DNA from: Pseudomonas sp. GM50
GTDB taxonomy: Bacteria > Pseudomonadota > Gammaproteobacteria > Pseudomonadales > Pseudomonadaceae
Direction: 5' to 3'
DNA length: 45,524 nt
Assembly (NCBI RefSeq): GCF_000282375.1
Contig: NZ_AKJK01000092.1
Location: forward strand, 1 to 45,524
Both the position numbers and the translations under genes were made by a program. Shown in pieces: positions 33,279-41,489 of the stretch (the first letter of the stretch is position 1; each line of letters starts with the position of its first letter). Under the pieces are notes generated by a model. That model ran no database searches. It saw only the letters and a list, made by a program, of their open reading frames with translations, and was not told where the DNA came from.

Positions 33279-33767
33279 TCAGAGGTGGTAGACATCGATG
33301 ACCTGGCGAACGTAGTCGTTCTTCAGGATCACTTTCTTGGCCTTGATCAACGGGTTCTCACCGCGCACATCCAGGGTGTAGAAGCTGCTGCCGAAATAGC
33401 TGTCGACGGTCTTGTAGCGAAAGCTCAGGGTGTGCCAGTTGAAGCGCACCTTGCACAGCCCGTCGGCCTGTTCGAGCAGCTCGATGTTGCTGAGGTTGTG
33501 CGAGGTGCGGGTGTCCGGCACGCTGGCGCTGGAGCGTTCGGTCTTGATGCGGAAGATGCGGTCCTCCAGGCCGGTGCGGTTGCCGTACCAGATCAGCGAG
33601 ATTTCCCGCTGCGGGTCTTCAGTCAGCTCGTCATTGTCGTCCCAGGACGGCATCCAGAATGTCGCGTCCGGCGCGTACAACTCCAGCCAGTCGTCCCAAT
33701 GTTTGTCGTCGAGGTAGCGTGCTTCGCGGTAGAGAAAGTCGCGCACCGCGTCATAGGTAATGGTCAT
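33279..33767 (-). CDS. benB: Benzoate 1,2-dioxygenase small (beta) subunit BenB
   Basis: A 162-residue ring-hydroxylating dioxygenase beta subunit (MTITYDAVRDFLYREARYLDDKHWDDWLELYAPDATFWMP...), with an NTF2-like fold and no cofactor. The start at 33767 overlaps the benA stop (ATGA), indicating translational coupling. A longer frame to 33836 is discarded. It forms the hetero-hexamer with BenA and supports the quaternary structure. Confidence 0.96.
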   Translation of the reverse strand: MTITYDAVRDFLYREARYLDDKHWDDWLELYAPDATFWMPSWDDNDELTEDPQREISLIWYGNRTGLEDRIFRIKTERSSASVPDTRTSHNLSNIELLEQADGLCKVRFNWHTLSFRYKTVDSYFGSSFYTLDVRGENPLIKAKKVILKNDYVRQVIDVYHL

Positions 33768-35128
33768 TGCACAGCCTCCACTGCAATCAGTTCGGACTGC
33801 TCCGCGGCCAACGCCTTGAGCATGGTTTGCTGCCAATACTTGTGTTGCAGCACGAACAGGCCTTCGTCTTCGGTACGCACGCCGCTGAGCAGCGGATGCA
33901 GGTCGATCTCTTTGGCCGCGTCATCGGCGCCTTCCACCCAATGTTCGGCACCACGGGACATGTCGTTCCAGGCGGTAACGCTGCCCTGGTAACCCGTCTG
34001 GCAGGAGCGAAACTCTTCCAGATCGTCCGGGGTCGCCATGCCGCTGACGTTGAAAAAGTCTTCGTACTGACGAATCCGGCTCGACCGGGCGTGGTCGCTT
34101 TCGCCTTTGGGGGCGATGCAGTAAATGGTGATTTCGGTGCGGTTGACCGAGATCGGCCGGGCAATGCGAATCTGCGAGCTGAACTGGTCCATCAAGTACA
34201 CGTTCGGGTACAGGCACAGGTTGCGCGAGTTCTCGATCATCCAGTCGGCGCGAGCCTTGCCGAAATCCCGGGCCAACTCGTCGCGACGTTCGTACAGCGG
34301 ACGGTCCTGGGGGTTAGCCCAACGGGTCCAGAGCAGCATGTGGCCCTTGTCGAAGGAATAGAAACCGCCGCCCTGCTTGGCCCAACTGCCGGCGCTCATG
34401 GTCGGGTTGCAATCACCGGCCTCGCGCTGTTTGCGCTGGTTCTGGGTCGCGGCGTAGTTCCAGTGCACCGAGCTGACGTGATAGCCGTCGGCACCGTTTT
34501 CGGCGGTGAGTTTCCAGTTGCCTTCGTAGATGTAGCTGGAGGAACCGCGCAGCACTTCCAGGCCATCGGCGGACTGGTCGACGATCATGTCGATGATCTT
34601 CGCCGACTCGCCCAGATGCTCAACCAGCGGCACCACATCGGCCTTGAGGCTGCCGAACAGGAAACCGCGATAAGACTCGAAACGCGCGACTTTGGTCAGG
34701 TCGTGGGAGCCTTCGCAATTGAAGCTCGCCGGGTAGCCGGCCGCCGCCGGGTCCTTGACCTTGAGCAGCTTGCCGGAGTTGTTGAAGGTCCAGCCGTGGA
34801 ATGGGCAGGTGTACGTGCTCTTGTTGCCGGTCTTGTGCCGGCAGAGCATCGCCCCACGGTGGCTGCACGCATTGATAAAGGCGTTCAGTTCACCGTCCTT
34901 GTTGCGCGCGATAAAGATCGACTGACGCCCCATGGTGGTGGTGTAGAAATCGTTGTTGTTGGGGATCTGGCTTTCATGCGCGAGGTACAGCCAGTTGCCT
35001 TCAAAGATGTGTTCCATCTCGAGGTCGAACAGCCGCGGATCGGTGAACATCTCGCGTTTGCAGCGATAGATGCCCTGCTCAGGGTCGTCTTCAAGCAGGG
35101 AGTGAAGGTATTCGGGTCGCAGGGACAT
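33764..35128 (-). CDS. benA: Benzoate 1,2-dioxygenase large (alpha) subunit BenA
   Basis: A 454-residue Rieske oxygenase. The Rieske centre is CSHRGAMLC...CPFHG (about 90-115). The mononuclear iron site has DGYHVSSVH (about 212-220) and a later Asp. With BenB and BenC it adds O2 to benzoate, giving the 1,6-cis-dihydrodiol carboxylate. The ATG at 35128 has GGAGG eight bases upstream; an ATG at 35143 is disfavoured because it overlaps that ribosome site. Transcription is expected from the BenR-dependent promoter at 35165-35227. Confidence 0.97.
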   Translation of the reverse strand: MSLRPEYLHSLLEDDPEQGIYRCKREMFTDPRLFDLEMEHIFEGNWLYLAHESQIPNNNDFYTTTMGRQSIFIARNKDGELNAFINACSHRGAMLCRHKTGNKSTYTCPFHGWTFNNSGKLLKVKDPAAAGYPASFNCEGSHDLTKVARFESYRGFLFGSLKADVVPLVEHLGESAKIIDMIVDQSADGLEVLRGSSSYIYEGNWKLTAENGADGYHVSSVHWNYAATQNQRKQREAGDCNPTMSAGSWAKQGGGFYSFDKGHMLLWTRWANPQDRPLYERRDELARDFGKARADWMIENSRNLCLYPNVYLMDQFSSQIRIARPISVNRTEITIYCIAPKGESDHARSSRIRQYEDFFNVSGMATPDDLEEFRSCQTGYQGSVTAWNDMSRGAEHWVEGADDAAKEIDLHPLLSGVRTEDEGLFVLQHKYWQQTMLKALAAEQSELIAVEAVQ

Positions 35129-35164
35129 GGCCGCCGCCTCCATTGTTTTTATTCAGGCAGGGCC

Positions 35165-35193
35165 ATGCTAGGACGAGGGGATGGGGCGGACTA
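35165..35193 (-). promoter_or_regulatory. benA promoter (-10 and -35)
   Basis: On the minus strand, TAGCAT (complement of 35165-35170) and TAGTCC (complement of 35188-35193) are separated by exactly 17 bases. The -35 overlaps the proximal BenR half-site by two bases, which is the geometry of XylS/BenR-activated Pm-type promoters. Initiation near 35158 would leave a leader of about 30 bases with the GGAGG site of benA. Confidence 0.75.
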
Positions 35194-35227
35194 TCCGCGG
35201 GGTGCAGACCTGTATCCGTTTTGTGCA
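35192..35227 (-). promoter_or_regulatory. Two BenR/XylS half-sites (TGCA-N6-GGATA) upstream of benA
   Basis: The minus strand reads TGCACAAAACGGATA (35227-35213) and TGCACCCCGCGGATA (35206-35192). Both fully match the XylS/BenR consensus TGCA-N6-GGNTA and are 21 bases apart as direct repeats, two helical turns, as in Pm. BenR with benzoate should bind here and activate benABCD. Confidence 0.9.
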
Positions 35228-35250
35228 GCAGGTGATGCGACGGCATACCC

Positions 35251-35407
35251 GTGGCGAGGGGGCTTGTCGGAACGCCGCATCGCCCCGTCGGGTCGCGAAG
35301 CGGCCCCCGGCATTCTGTCAGGCACACCGCATCGGCTGGATTTACGACTGCTGCGCAGCCGAACGGGGGCAAGCCCCCTCGCCACAAGCAAGCTCCCTCG
35401 CCACAGG
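35251..35407. repeat. GTGGCGAGGG-type REP cluster between benR and benA
   Basis: GTGGCGAGGGGGCTTG (35251-35266) pairs perfectly with 35370-35385. A second inverted copy (AAGCAAGCTCCCTCGCCACAGG) follows to 35407. This is a third repeat type in the window, lying just upstream of the BenR sites and after the benR stop. It may separate benR from benA transcription. Confidence 0.85.
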
Positions 35408-35425
35408 TTATTTATCGCAACCTAT

Positions 35426-36385
35426 TCAGTGACGGCGCTTGAGGGTGTCGGAAGGCAATTCGCCGAACTGTTTGCGGTAGCTGTCGGAGAACCGGCCCAG
35501 GTGCAGAAAGCCGTAATCCATGGCCACTTCCGTGACGTTGCGCACGTTGCAGGTCGGGTCGCTCAGGTTGGCGTGAATACGCTCGAGCTTTTTCTGCCGG
35601 ATGTAGTTTTTCGGCGTGTCCCCCGCGTTGCGTTCGAACAACCCATACAGCGAACGCAGGCTCATCCGCGCCTGGCGCGCCAGTTCTTCGCTGTCGATGT
35701 CCTGCTTGAGATTGCACGCGATGTAATCGACCAGCGCCTCGAACGTGGCCGAGGCTGAGCCGGGATCGGTGCGCATGACATTGGTCTTCATCAGGCCGAG
35801 CATCTTGCTGACCACGATTTGCGCATAGTGCTCCTGCACGCGGGGAATCTGTTCGGTGGCTTCCGCCTCCTGGCAAATCATCGCCAGCAAACCGACAAAA
35901 CCTTCCAGTTCATTGAGTTGATAACGGTTCTCCAGGAACCGCACGCCCTGCCCCGGATACCGCCAGCGCTGCTCTTCGCACACCGACTCCAGCAGCCGCG
36001 AGGGGACTTTCAGGATGAATTTTTCGCAATCACTGGAATAGGTCAGATCCACTGGATCATCAGGGTTGATCAGCAGCAACTCACCGGGAGCGAAGTAATG
36101 TTCCTGACCATGGCCACGCCACAGGCAGTTGCCGCGCAGCAGCACTTGCAAGTGATAGATGCTGTCCAGCGCATGGGACATAACCCGCACGCTGGCGCCG
36201 TAACTGATGCGGCACAGGTCGAGGCTGGCGAATTTGCGATGATCGAGGCTGGCCAGCGGCCGGCCGGCCCTGGGCATCCGCAGGCAATGGTTGCCGACAT
36301 GCTGATTGACGTAGCCCGACACCGCGTAGGGGTCGGCATGGTCGAAGACTCTGCTGCGATGACTCAACAATTGCGCTTGCATCAT
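35426..36385 (-). CDS. benR: AraC/XylS-family benzoate regulator BenR
   Basis: A 319-residue regulator. The N-terminal effector part (about 1-200) follows the AraC-binding-like type (FAPGELLLINPDDPVDLTYSSDCEKFILKVP). The C-terminal double helix-turn-helix is about 215-318 (SEELARQARMSLRSLYGLFER, then VTEVAMDYGFLHLGRFSDSYRKQFGELPS). Benzoate itself is the known inducer of BenR. Matching half-sites are present at 35192-35227 directly upstream of benA. benR lies upstream of benA on the same strand, the usual pseudomonad order. Confidence 0.94.
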   Translation of the reverse strand: MMQAQLLSHRSRVFDHADPYAVSGYVNQHVGNHCLRMPRAGRPLASLDHRKFASLDLCRISYGASVRVMSHALDSIYHLQVLLRGNCLWRGHGQEHYFAPGELLLINPDDPVDLTYSSDCEKFILKVPSRLLESVCEEQRWRYPGQGVRFLENRYQLNELEGFVGLLAMICQEAEATEQIPRVQEHYAQIVVSKMLGLMKTNVMRTDPGSASATFEALVDYIACNLKQDIDSEELARQARMSLRSLYGLFERNAGDTPKNYIRQKKLERIHANLSDPTCNVRNVTEVAMDYGFLHLGRFSDSYRKQFGELPSDTLKRRH

Positions 36386-36465
36386 CGGTTCACTCTCATT
36401 GTTGTTATCGGTTGCGTCAGGCCATTCCAGGGCAGTGGTTGTAACGGTGTGTCAGTTGACCGACC

Positions 36466-36550
36466 TGTGGGAGCGAGCCCTGCTCGCGAAAGGGCCATCA
36501 GCGTCAACGTTGACTGACACTCCGCTTTCGCGAGCAGGCTCGCTCCCACA
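36466..36550. repeat. GTGGGAGCGAGC-type REP pair between catA and benR
   Basis: TGTGGGAGCGAGCCCTGCTCGCGAAAG from 36466 is matched by its near complement ending at 36550. One extra C in the left arm is the main difference. It is the second repeat family here, also seen at the right end of the window. Confidence 0.9.
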
Positions 36551-36572
36551 AAGGTTCAGCTGGTCGAGGGTA

Positions 36573-37502
36573 TCAGTCCTCGAGCGCACGCACCCGCTCG
36601 TGGCGTTGCTGCTCTTCAGGCTGGGCAGAGGATTGTAAGGTGAAATCGAAATCGATTTCGGCAAAGCGACCACTGACACCATGGGCCGCCGCACGCTGCG
36701 GATCATCGCTGAAGGTGATTTTGGCGATCAGTTCGTCACGGGTGGCGTAGGCGAAATCGTCATGCAGGTATTGATCGCCGTCGAGGTTGATCTGGGTGGT
36801 CAGGTGACGATGATCCGGCGCAGAGATGAAGAAGTGAATGTGCGCCGGCCGCTGACCATGACGGCCCAGTTGATCGAGCAATTGCTGGGTCGGACCGTCC
36901 GGCGGGCAGCCGTAGCCCGACGGCACGATGCTGCGAAAACGGTACCGGCCCTCGGCATCGGTGACGATACGACGACGCAGGTTGAATTCCGATTGAGTGG
37001 TATCGAAGTACGAATAAGTGCCGCCGGTGTTGGCGTGCCAGACATCCACCACCGCGCCGGCCAGCGGTTCGCCGGCGGTGTTGCGCACTTGGCCCTGCAT
37101 GAACAGCACCACGCCCGGATCGACGCCATCGTCCAGCCGCGCTTCACCTTCCGACAGTGGCGCACCCGCCACATACAGCGGCCCTTCGATGGTCCGTGGT
37201 GTGCCGCCGGCCTTGCCGGCCTGTTCATCTTCGGCATCCATCAGCAGGTCGAGGTAGTGCTCCAGACCGAGCCCGGCCACCACCAATCCGGCCTCCTGAC
37301 GCGCACCCAGCACGTTGAGGTAGTTGACGGCTTTCCAGAACTCTTCCGGGGTCACGGCCAGGTCTTCGATGATGTTCACCGAATCGCGCAGGATCCGGTA
37401 AATCAGCGCCTTGACCCGCGGATCGCCGGCTTCGTTATGCAGACCGCTGGCGTCTTCGAGAAACTTCTGGGCACTGGCAGTGTGGGAAATCTTGACGTTC
37501 AT
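36573..37502 (-). CDS. catA: Catechol 1,2-dioxygenase CatA
   Basis: A 309-residue intradiol dioxygenase. An N-terminal helical dimerisation part comes first, then the beta-sandwich with ferric-iron ligands: Tyr in GPLYVAGAP, Tyr in PSGYGCPP, and two His in RPAHIHFF. It opens catechol to cis,cis-muconate. GAGGAA lies seven bases before the ATG. It is the last gene of catBCA, 51 bases after catC, the gene order of P. putida-type clusters. Confidence 0.97.
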   Translation of the reverse strand: MNVKISHTASAQKFLEDASGLHNEAGDPRVKALIYRILRDSVNIIEDLAVTPEEFWKAVNYLNVLGARQEAGLVVAGLGLEHYLDLLMDAEDEQAGKAGGTPRTIEGPLYVAGAPLSEGEARLDDGVDPGVVLFMQGQVRNTAGEPLAGAVVDVWHANTGGTYSYFDTTQSEFNLRRRIVTDAEGRYRFRSIVPSGYGCPPDGPTQQLLDQLGRHGQRPAHIHFFISAPDHRHLTTQINLDGDQYLHDDFAYATRDELIAKITFSDDPQRAAAHGVSGRFAEIDFDFTLQSSAQPEEQQRHERVRALED

Positions 37503-37553
37503 GGTGGTTCCTCATCTTGTAATTATTAGCGTAGCGAACTGAACAGGCTGGGT

Positions 37554-37844
37554 TCAGCGGTCATCCTCGCGAATGGAAGAAGGATGCCGGCACAGCGCGT
37601 TGACCTCGATGGCCATGTACGGGTACAGCGGCAATTGCATCAGCAGGTCATGCAGTTCCTGAACGCTGTCGACATCGAACACGCTGTAATTGGCATAGAG
37701 CCCGGCGATGCGCCACAGATGGCGCCACTTGCCTTGCTCTTGCAGGCGCTGGGCCAGGGCTTTTTCGTCGGCCTTGAGCTGAGCGGCGCGTTCGGGGTTC
37801 ATGTCGACCGGTAAATTCACCGTCATTTTTACGTGAAACAGCAT
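37554..37844 (-). CDS. catC: Muconolactone delta-isomerase CatC
   Basis: A 96-residue protein beginning MLFHVKMTVNLPVDM, the exact family length and start. The ATG at 37844 has TGAGGAGG upstream, and a longer frame is discarded. CatC forms a decamer and converts muconolactone to beta-ketoadipate enol-lactone. It lies 10 bases after catB. Confidence 0.97.
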   Translation of the reverse strand: MLFHVKMTVNLPVDMNPERAAQLKADEKALAQRLQEQGKWRHLWRIAGLYANYSVFDVDSVQELHDLLMQLPLYPYMAIEVNALCRHPSSIREDDR

Positions 37845-37854
37845 GATGCCCTCC

Positions 37855-39015
37855 TCAGGCTTGATGAACGGCAGTGGATGTGGTCCTGGATACTTTGTCC
37901 CGACGGAAAAACGCCAGGCGCTCTTCATCCAGAACCAGGCCCAATCCCGGTGTCTGCGGGACGTGCAGTTGGAAATCGCGGTAGACCAATGGCTCGCTGA
38001 GAATGTCTTCGGTGAGCAGCAGCGGACCGAACAACTCGGTATCCCAGCTCAGTGTGTTGAGCGTGACGAAGGCATGGGCCGAGGCCAGCGTGCCGATGCC
38101 GCCTTCGAGCATGGTGCCGCCGTACAGGCCAATACCGGCCGCCTCGGCAATCGCGGCGGTTCGCAACACGGCGCGTGGGCCGCCGTTCTTGGCGATTTTC
38201 AGGGCGAACACGGAAGCGGCGCCCTCACGCGCCAGGTTGAAAGCATCTTCCACGCACTCGATGGATTCATCGGCCATGATCGGCGCCGGGCTCATGGCAT
38301 TCAGGCGCACCATACCGGCGCGGTTATTGCGCGAGATCGGTTGTTCGATCAGGTCGATGCCATTGGTTCCGAGGATCCGGCAAGCGCGCAGCGCGACTGC
38401 TTCATCCCAGGCCTGATTGACATCGACCCGCACGCTGGCGCGATCGCCCAGCGCCTTTTTGATCGCAATGACGTGGGCCAGGTCGCGGTTGACCTCGCCT
38501 GCGCCGATTTTCAGCTTGAAGATCCGATGGCGACGCAGGTCGAGCATTTTTTCCGCTTCGGCGATGTCCTTGGCGGTGTCGCCGCTGGCCAGGGTCCAGG
38601 CCACCGGCAGCGCGTCACGAACACGGCCGCCCAGCAGCTCGCTGACTGGCAGGCCGAGACGCTTGCCCTGGGCGTCGAGCAAGGCGCTTTCGATACCTGA
38701 CTTGGCGAAGGTGTTGCCACGAATGCTGCGCTCCAGGCGCAACATTGCGGCATTCACATTGCCGCTGTCCTGGCCGATCAAGAGTGGCGCGAAGTGCTTG
38801 TCGATGTTGGTCTTGATGCTGTCCGGGCTTTCGTTGCCATAGGCCAGACCGCCAATGGTGGTCGACTCACCGACACCTTCAATGCCGTCGGCACAGCGCA
38901 CACGAATGATCACCAGGGTCTGGTTCTGCATGGTGTGCATCGCCAGCTTGTGCGGGCGAATGGTCGGCAGATCGACGATGATCGTCTCGATCGATTCAAT
39001 GGCAGTTGCACGCAT
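37855..39015 (-). CDS. catB: Muconate cycloisomerase CatB
   Basis: A 386-residue enolase-superfamily enzyme. The start at MRATAIESIETIIVDLPTIRPHK fits the family; the frame extends further up into the catR-catB control region. Active-site parts are FKLKIG with the K-x-K base, VDVNQAW, IEQP, ADES (metal Asp/Glu/Asp) and LKIAK. It converts cis,cis-muconate to muconolactone with Mn2+. The C-terminal tail (RRDKVSRTTSTAVHQA) is about a dozen residues longer than usual. First gene of catBCA, divergent from catR. Confidence 0.95.
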   Translation of the reverse strand: MRATAIESIETIIVDLPTIRPHKLAMHTMQNQTLVIIRVRCADGIEGVGESTTIGGLAYGNESPDSIKTNIDKHFAPLLIGQDSGNVNAAMLRLERSIRGNTFAKSGIESALLDAQGKRLGLPVSELLGGRVRDALPVAWTLASGDTAKDIAEAEKMLDLRRHRIFKLKIGAGEVNRDLAHVIAIKKALGDRASVRVDVNQAWDEAVALRACRILGTNGIDLIEQPISRNNRAGMVRLNAMSPAPIMADESIECVEDAFNLAREGAASVFALKIAKNGGPRAVLRTAAIAEAAGIGLYGGTMLEGGIGTLASAHAFVTLNTLSWDTELFGPLLLTEDILSEPLVYRDFQLHVPQTPGLGLVLDEERLAFFRRDKVSRTTSTAVHQA

Positions 39016-39077
39016 GTCGATACCCGTCAGGTTCTTAAAGTTCTGGAACGGATTCTCATACGGCTTTTTCCAGGCGG

Positions 39078-39092
39078 CCAATATAGAATTGG
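39078..39092. promoter_or_regulatory. Secondary palindrome CCAAT-N5-ATTGG in catR-catB gap
   Basis: Perfect 5-base arms around a 5-base centre, two helical turns closer to catB than the 39102 site. It could be the activation subsite expected beside a LysR recognition site; assigned from position only. Confidence 0.4.
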
Positions 39093-39101
39093 TCTGGCTC
39101 G

Positions 39102-39116
39102 ATACCTTAAAGGTAT
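39102..39116. promoter_or_regulatory. CatR recognition site ATAC-N7-GTAT
   Basis: ATACCTTAAAGGTAT is a perfect 15-base palindrome with T-N11-A, matching the ATAC-N7-GTAT consensus known for BenM/CatM-type LysR regulators. It lies between the divergent catR and catB genes, 26 bases from the catR start, where CatR plus cis,cis-muconate should act. Confidence 0.8.
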
Positions 39117-39142
39117 TCACCAGATCAATGTGCGGAGGCCTC

Positions 39143-40033
39143 ATGGAACTGCGTCACCTGCGGTATTTTCAGGTGTTGGCTCAAACCCTCAACTTCACCC
39201 GCGCCGCCGAACTGCTGCACATCGCCCAACCGCCGCTGAGCCGGCAGATCCAGCAACTGGAAGACGAACTCGGGGTGCTGCTGCTGGAGCGCGGCCGACC
39301 GCTGAAGCTGACGGACGCCGGGCGGTTTTTCCATGAACACTCCACCGCCCTGCTCGAACAACTGGGCAAGGTGTGCGACAACACACGGCGAATCGGCCTG
39401 GGCGAAAAGACCTGGCTGGGCATCGGCTTTGCGCCATCGACCCTCTATGGCGTGCTGCCGGAACTGATCCGCCGACTGCGCAGCGGCGAGCCGCTGGCGC
39501 TGGAGTTGGGGCTCTCGGAAATGACCACGTTGCAACAGGTGCAAGCGCTCAAGGCCGGGCGCATTGATATTGGCTTCGGGCGCATCCGCATCGACGACCC
39601 GGCCATCCTCCAGACCGTGCTCACCGAAGATCGACTGGTCGCCGCCCTGCCCGCCGGTCATCCGCTCCTCGCCAGGCCCATCAGCCTTCGTGAACTGGCG
39701 AAGGAACCCTTTGTGCTTTACCCCGGCAACCCGCGCCCCAGTTATGCCGATCATGTGATCGCGTTGTTTGAATCCTATGGCGTGCACATCAACGTGGCGC
39801 AATGGACCAACGAACTGCAAACGGCGATCGGTCTGGTGGGGGCGGGAATCGGGGTGACGTTAGTGCCGGCTTCAGTGCAGTTGCTGCACCGCGACGATAT
39901 TGGCTTCACCCCGGTGCTGGAAGACAACGCCACCTCGCCGATCATCCTCAGCCGGCGCGTAGGCGATGTATCGCCGGGGTTGAATCATTGTTTGCAGATG
40001 ATCGATGAACTGCTGCCGCGCGAAGGTTCGTAA
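39143..40033 (+). CDS. catR: LysR-family regulator CatR
   Basis: A 296-residue LysR protein. The N-terminal winged helix-turn-helix is 1-60 (MELRHLRYFQVLAQTLNFTRAAELLHIAQPPLSRQIQQLE). The effector domain is about 90-290 (LGIGFAPSTLYGVLPELIRRLR...). The start at 39143 has GGAGG five bases upstream; the longer frame is discarded. Divergence from catBCA and the palindrome at 39102 identify it as CatR, activated by cis,cis-muconate. Confidence 0.95.
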   Translation: MELRHLRYFQVLAQTLNFTRAAELLHIAQPPLSRQIQQLEDELGVLLLERGRPLKLTDAGRFFHEHSTALLEQLGKVCDNTRRIGLGEKTWLGIGFAPSTLYGVLPELIRRLRSGEPLALELGLSEMTTLQQVQALKAGRIDIGFGRIRIDDPAILQTVLTEDRLVAALPAGHPLLARPISLRELAKEPFVLYPGNPRPSYADHVIALFESYGVHINVAQWTNELQTAIGLVGAGIGVTLVPASVQLLHRDDIGFTPVLEDNATSPIILSRRVGDVSPGLNHCLQMIDELLPREGS

Positions 40034-40034
40034 A

Positions 40035-40286
40035 TCAAGCCATGACTCCGGCAAAGGCTCGGCGCCCGGCGCGCATTTCTGTGCGAAGTTCGCCGATCAG
40101 GTTGGAAATATCGCGGACACTGGTCAACTCGTCGGGCGATACGCCGGTGATCAATAGCTCAATCCGACCGGTGCTGTGATCGAAGACCTTGATCCGCAAT
40201 GTTTCATCTCGATTCACGGTGCATTCGCAGGACAACGGTTTGAAACCTGACTCCACAATGCCGCAAAGCTGGGGAACTGGAACCAT
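40035..40286 (-). CDS. DUF1652 family protein (83 aa)
   Basis: MVPVPQLCGIVESGFKPLSCECTVN... follows the Pseudomonas DUF1652 pattern: an I-x-x-x-F-x-P-x-x-C-E-C start, then TGRIELLITGVSPDELTSVRDISNLIGELRTE. The ATG at 40286 has GAGG upstream, and a longer frame is discarded. Function is unknown. It ends one base from the catR stop (convergent). Confidence 0.85.
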   Translation of the reverse strand: MVPVPQLCGIVESGFKPLSCECTVNRDETLRIKVFDHSTGRIELLITGVSPDELTSVRDISNLIGELRTEMRAGRRAFAGVMA

Positions 40287-40421
40287 GGCGAGCACCCTCG
40301 GGGACGGTTTTCCGATTGGATCCACTCAAGCGTAGATCAACTTCAATAAACCCGCGCCAGTAAACGCTAACAATTAATGTTAGCTACTTCTCACTTTCAA
40401 CTGTTAATCGTCCGGCATCGT

Positions 40422-41321
40422 TCAGTGAGCATCCCCGTCCCACAACCAGTTCCAGATCCCAGGCAGCTCAACCGCCTCTGAACTGTCACGGACAGTACGC
40501 GCCATGGCCGCCCGCTGCAGTGCTGCCGTATCGTCGTAAAACGCTTGTTGCGCCGTCACTAGACCCGTGGCACGGGCGCTGTCCAGCAGGATTTGCAGGT
40601 ATTCGCGGGTATGCCGGGCGGTGTAGCGATTCAGGTCGTGAAAGGTCACCACCACCGGAATCACCCCGTCCACCGTCGGCAACTCGCCGAGGGCGATGCG
40701 CTCGCGGACTTCGGACAACTGTCGCAGCATATTGGCCCGCCGACGAGGGCTGGCGTTGAAGCCCCAGATCTTGCCGTCATTGGCGCTCAGGTCGGTCAGC
40801 AGCACGTGCATGCCATGCTGTTGATAGGCCGCAAAGGTACGCTTGTCATAGTTCCAGAACGGCGGGCGCAGCAGGGTCGGCGAGGCGCCAGTGATCGCGG
40901 CAATATCTGCGCTGCCATCAGTGAGCGACTGTTCCAGTTCTTCCGGGTCCAGTGAACGATGGTTGGTGTGCCGGCGCGTGGCCGTGTGGAAGCCCAACAG
41001 GTGACCTTCGGCGTGTTCGCGACGCATGATCTGCCGACCCGCTTCACTGCCGCCGGCGCGTGAGTCACGGGTCTGCACGAAGAACACCGCTTTGATGTCG
41101 GGTTGCAGCGGATTGCGTGCGAGGCTGTCGAGCACGGTGACCGTCGGGTTGTAAAAACCGGACGCGCTGGGCCCGTCGTCGAAGGTCAGCAAAAAGCGTA
41201 TCGGCGCTTGCTCGCGCAAACGCTGTTGCGTCTGCGGCGTCATATCAATGGGCGCGGCGATGCAGCCAAACAGGCCGACTGCGATGGCGAACGCGGAGAG
41301 AACCTTGACCAGCTGCTTCAT
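40422..41321 (-). CDS. Polysaccharide deacetylase (NodB domain), lipoprotein
   Basis: A 299-residue protein. The signal ends GLFGC, so Cys20 is lipidated and the enzyme is outside the cytoplasm. The NodB homology domain is about 42-230: LTFDDGPS (catalytic base Asp and metal Asp), GFHTATRRHTNH (metal His pair) and LLRPPFW. It removes N- or O-acetyl groups from a polysaccharide or peptidoglycan; the substrate is not readable. No polysaccharide genes are adjacent, so it is probably a single-gene unit. The 168 bases downstream of the next gene (41322-41489) hold nothing I can support. Confidence 0.88.
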   Translation of the reverse strand: MKQLVKVLSAFAIAVGLFGCIAAPIDMTPQTQQRLREQAPIRFLLTFDDGPSASGFYNPTVTVLDSLARNPLQPDIKAVFFVQTRDSRAGGSEAGRQIMRREHAEGHLLGFHTATRRHTNHRSLDPEELEQSLTDGSADIAAITGASPTLLRPPFWNYDKRTFAAYQQHGMHVLLTDLSANDGKIWGFNASPRRRANMLRQLSEVRERIALGELPTVDGVIPVVVTFHDLNRYTARHTREYLQILLDSARATGLVTAQQAFYDDTAALQRAAMARTVRDSSEAVELPGIWNWLWDGDAH

Positions 41322-41489
41322 GTTTTGCCTTGGACCAGACCTTGCGGCTCACGTTTAATGGCAAAAACCCCTCGCCCATTTATCCCTTTGACCGGCCCGC
41401 AGATCGCTGCAAGCCGAAGTTGGATAAGGGTACACAGTGTTTGGTTCCAGCGCGCGCTCCCGGACTCGCGTTATGCCTTCGATTTTCGG

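Noticed and set aside
33767..35758. 663-residue plus-strand frame over benA
   Set aside because: Antisense shadow in GC-rich DNA. It covers the whole benA gene and its promoter, and has no domain or ribosome site.
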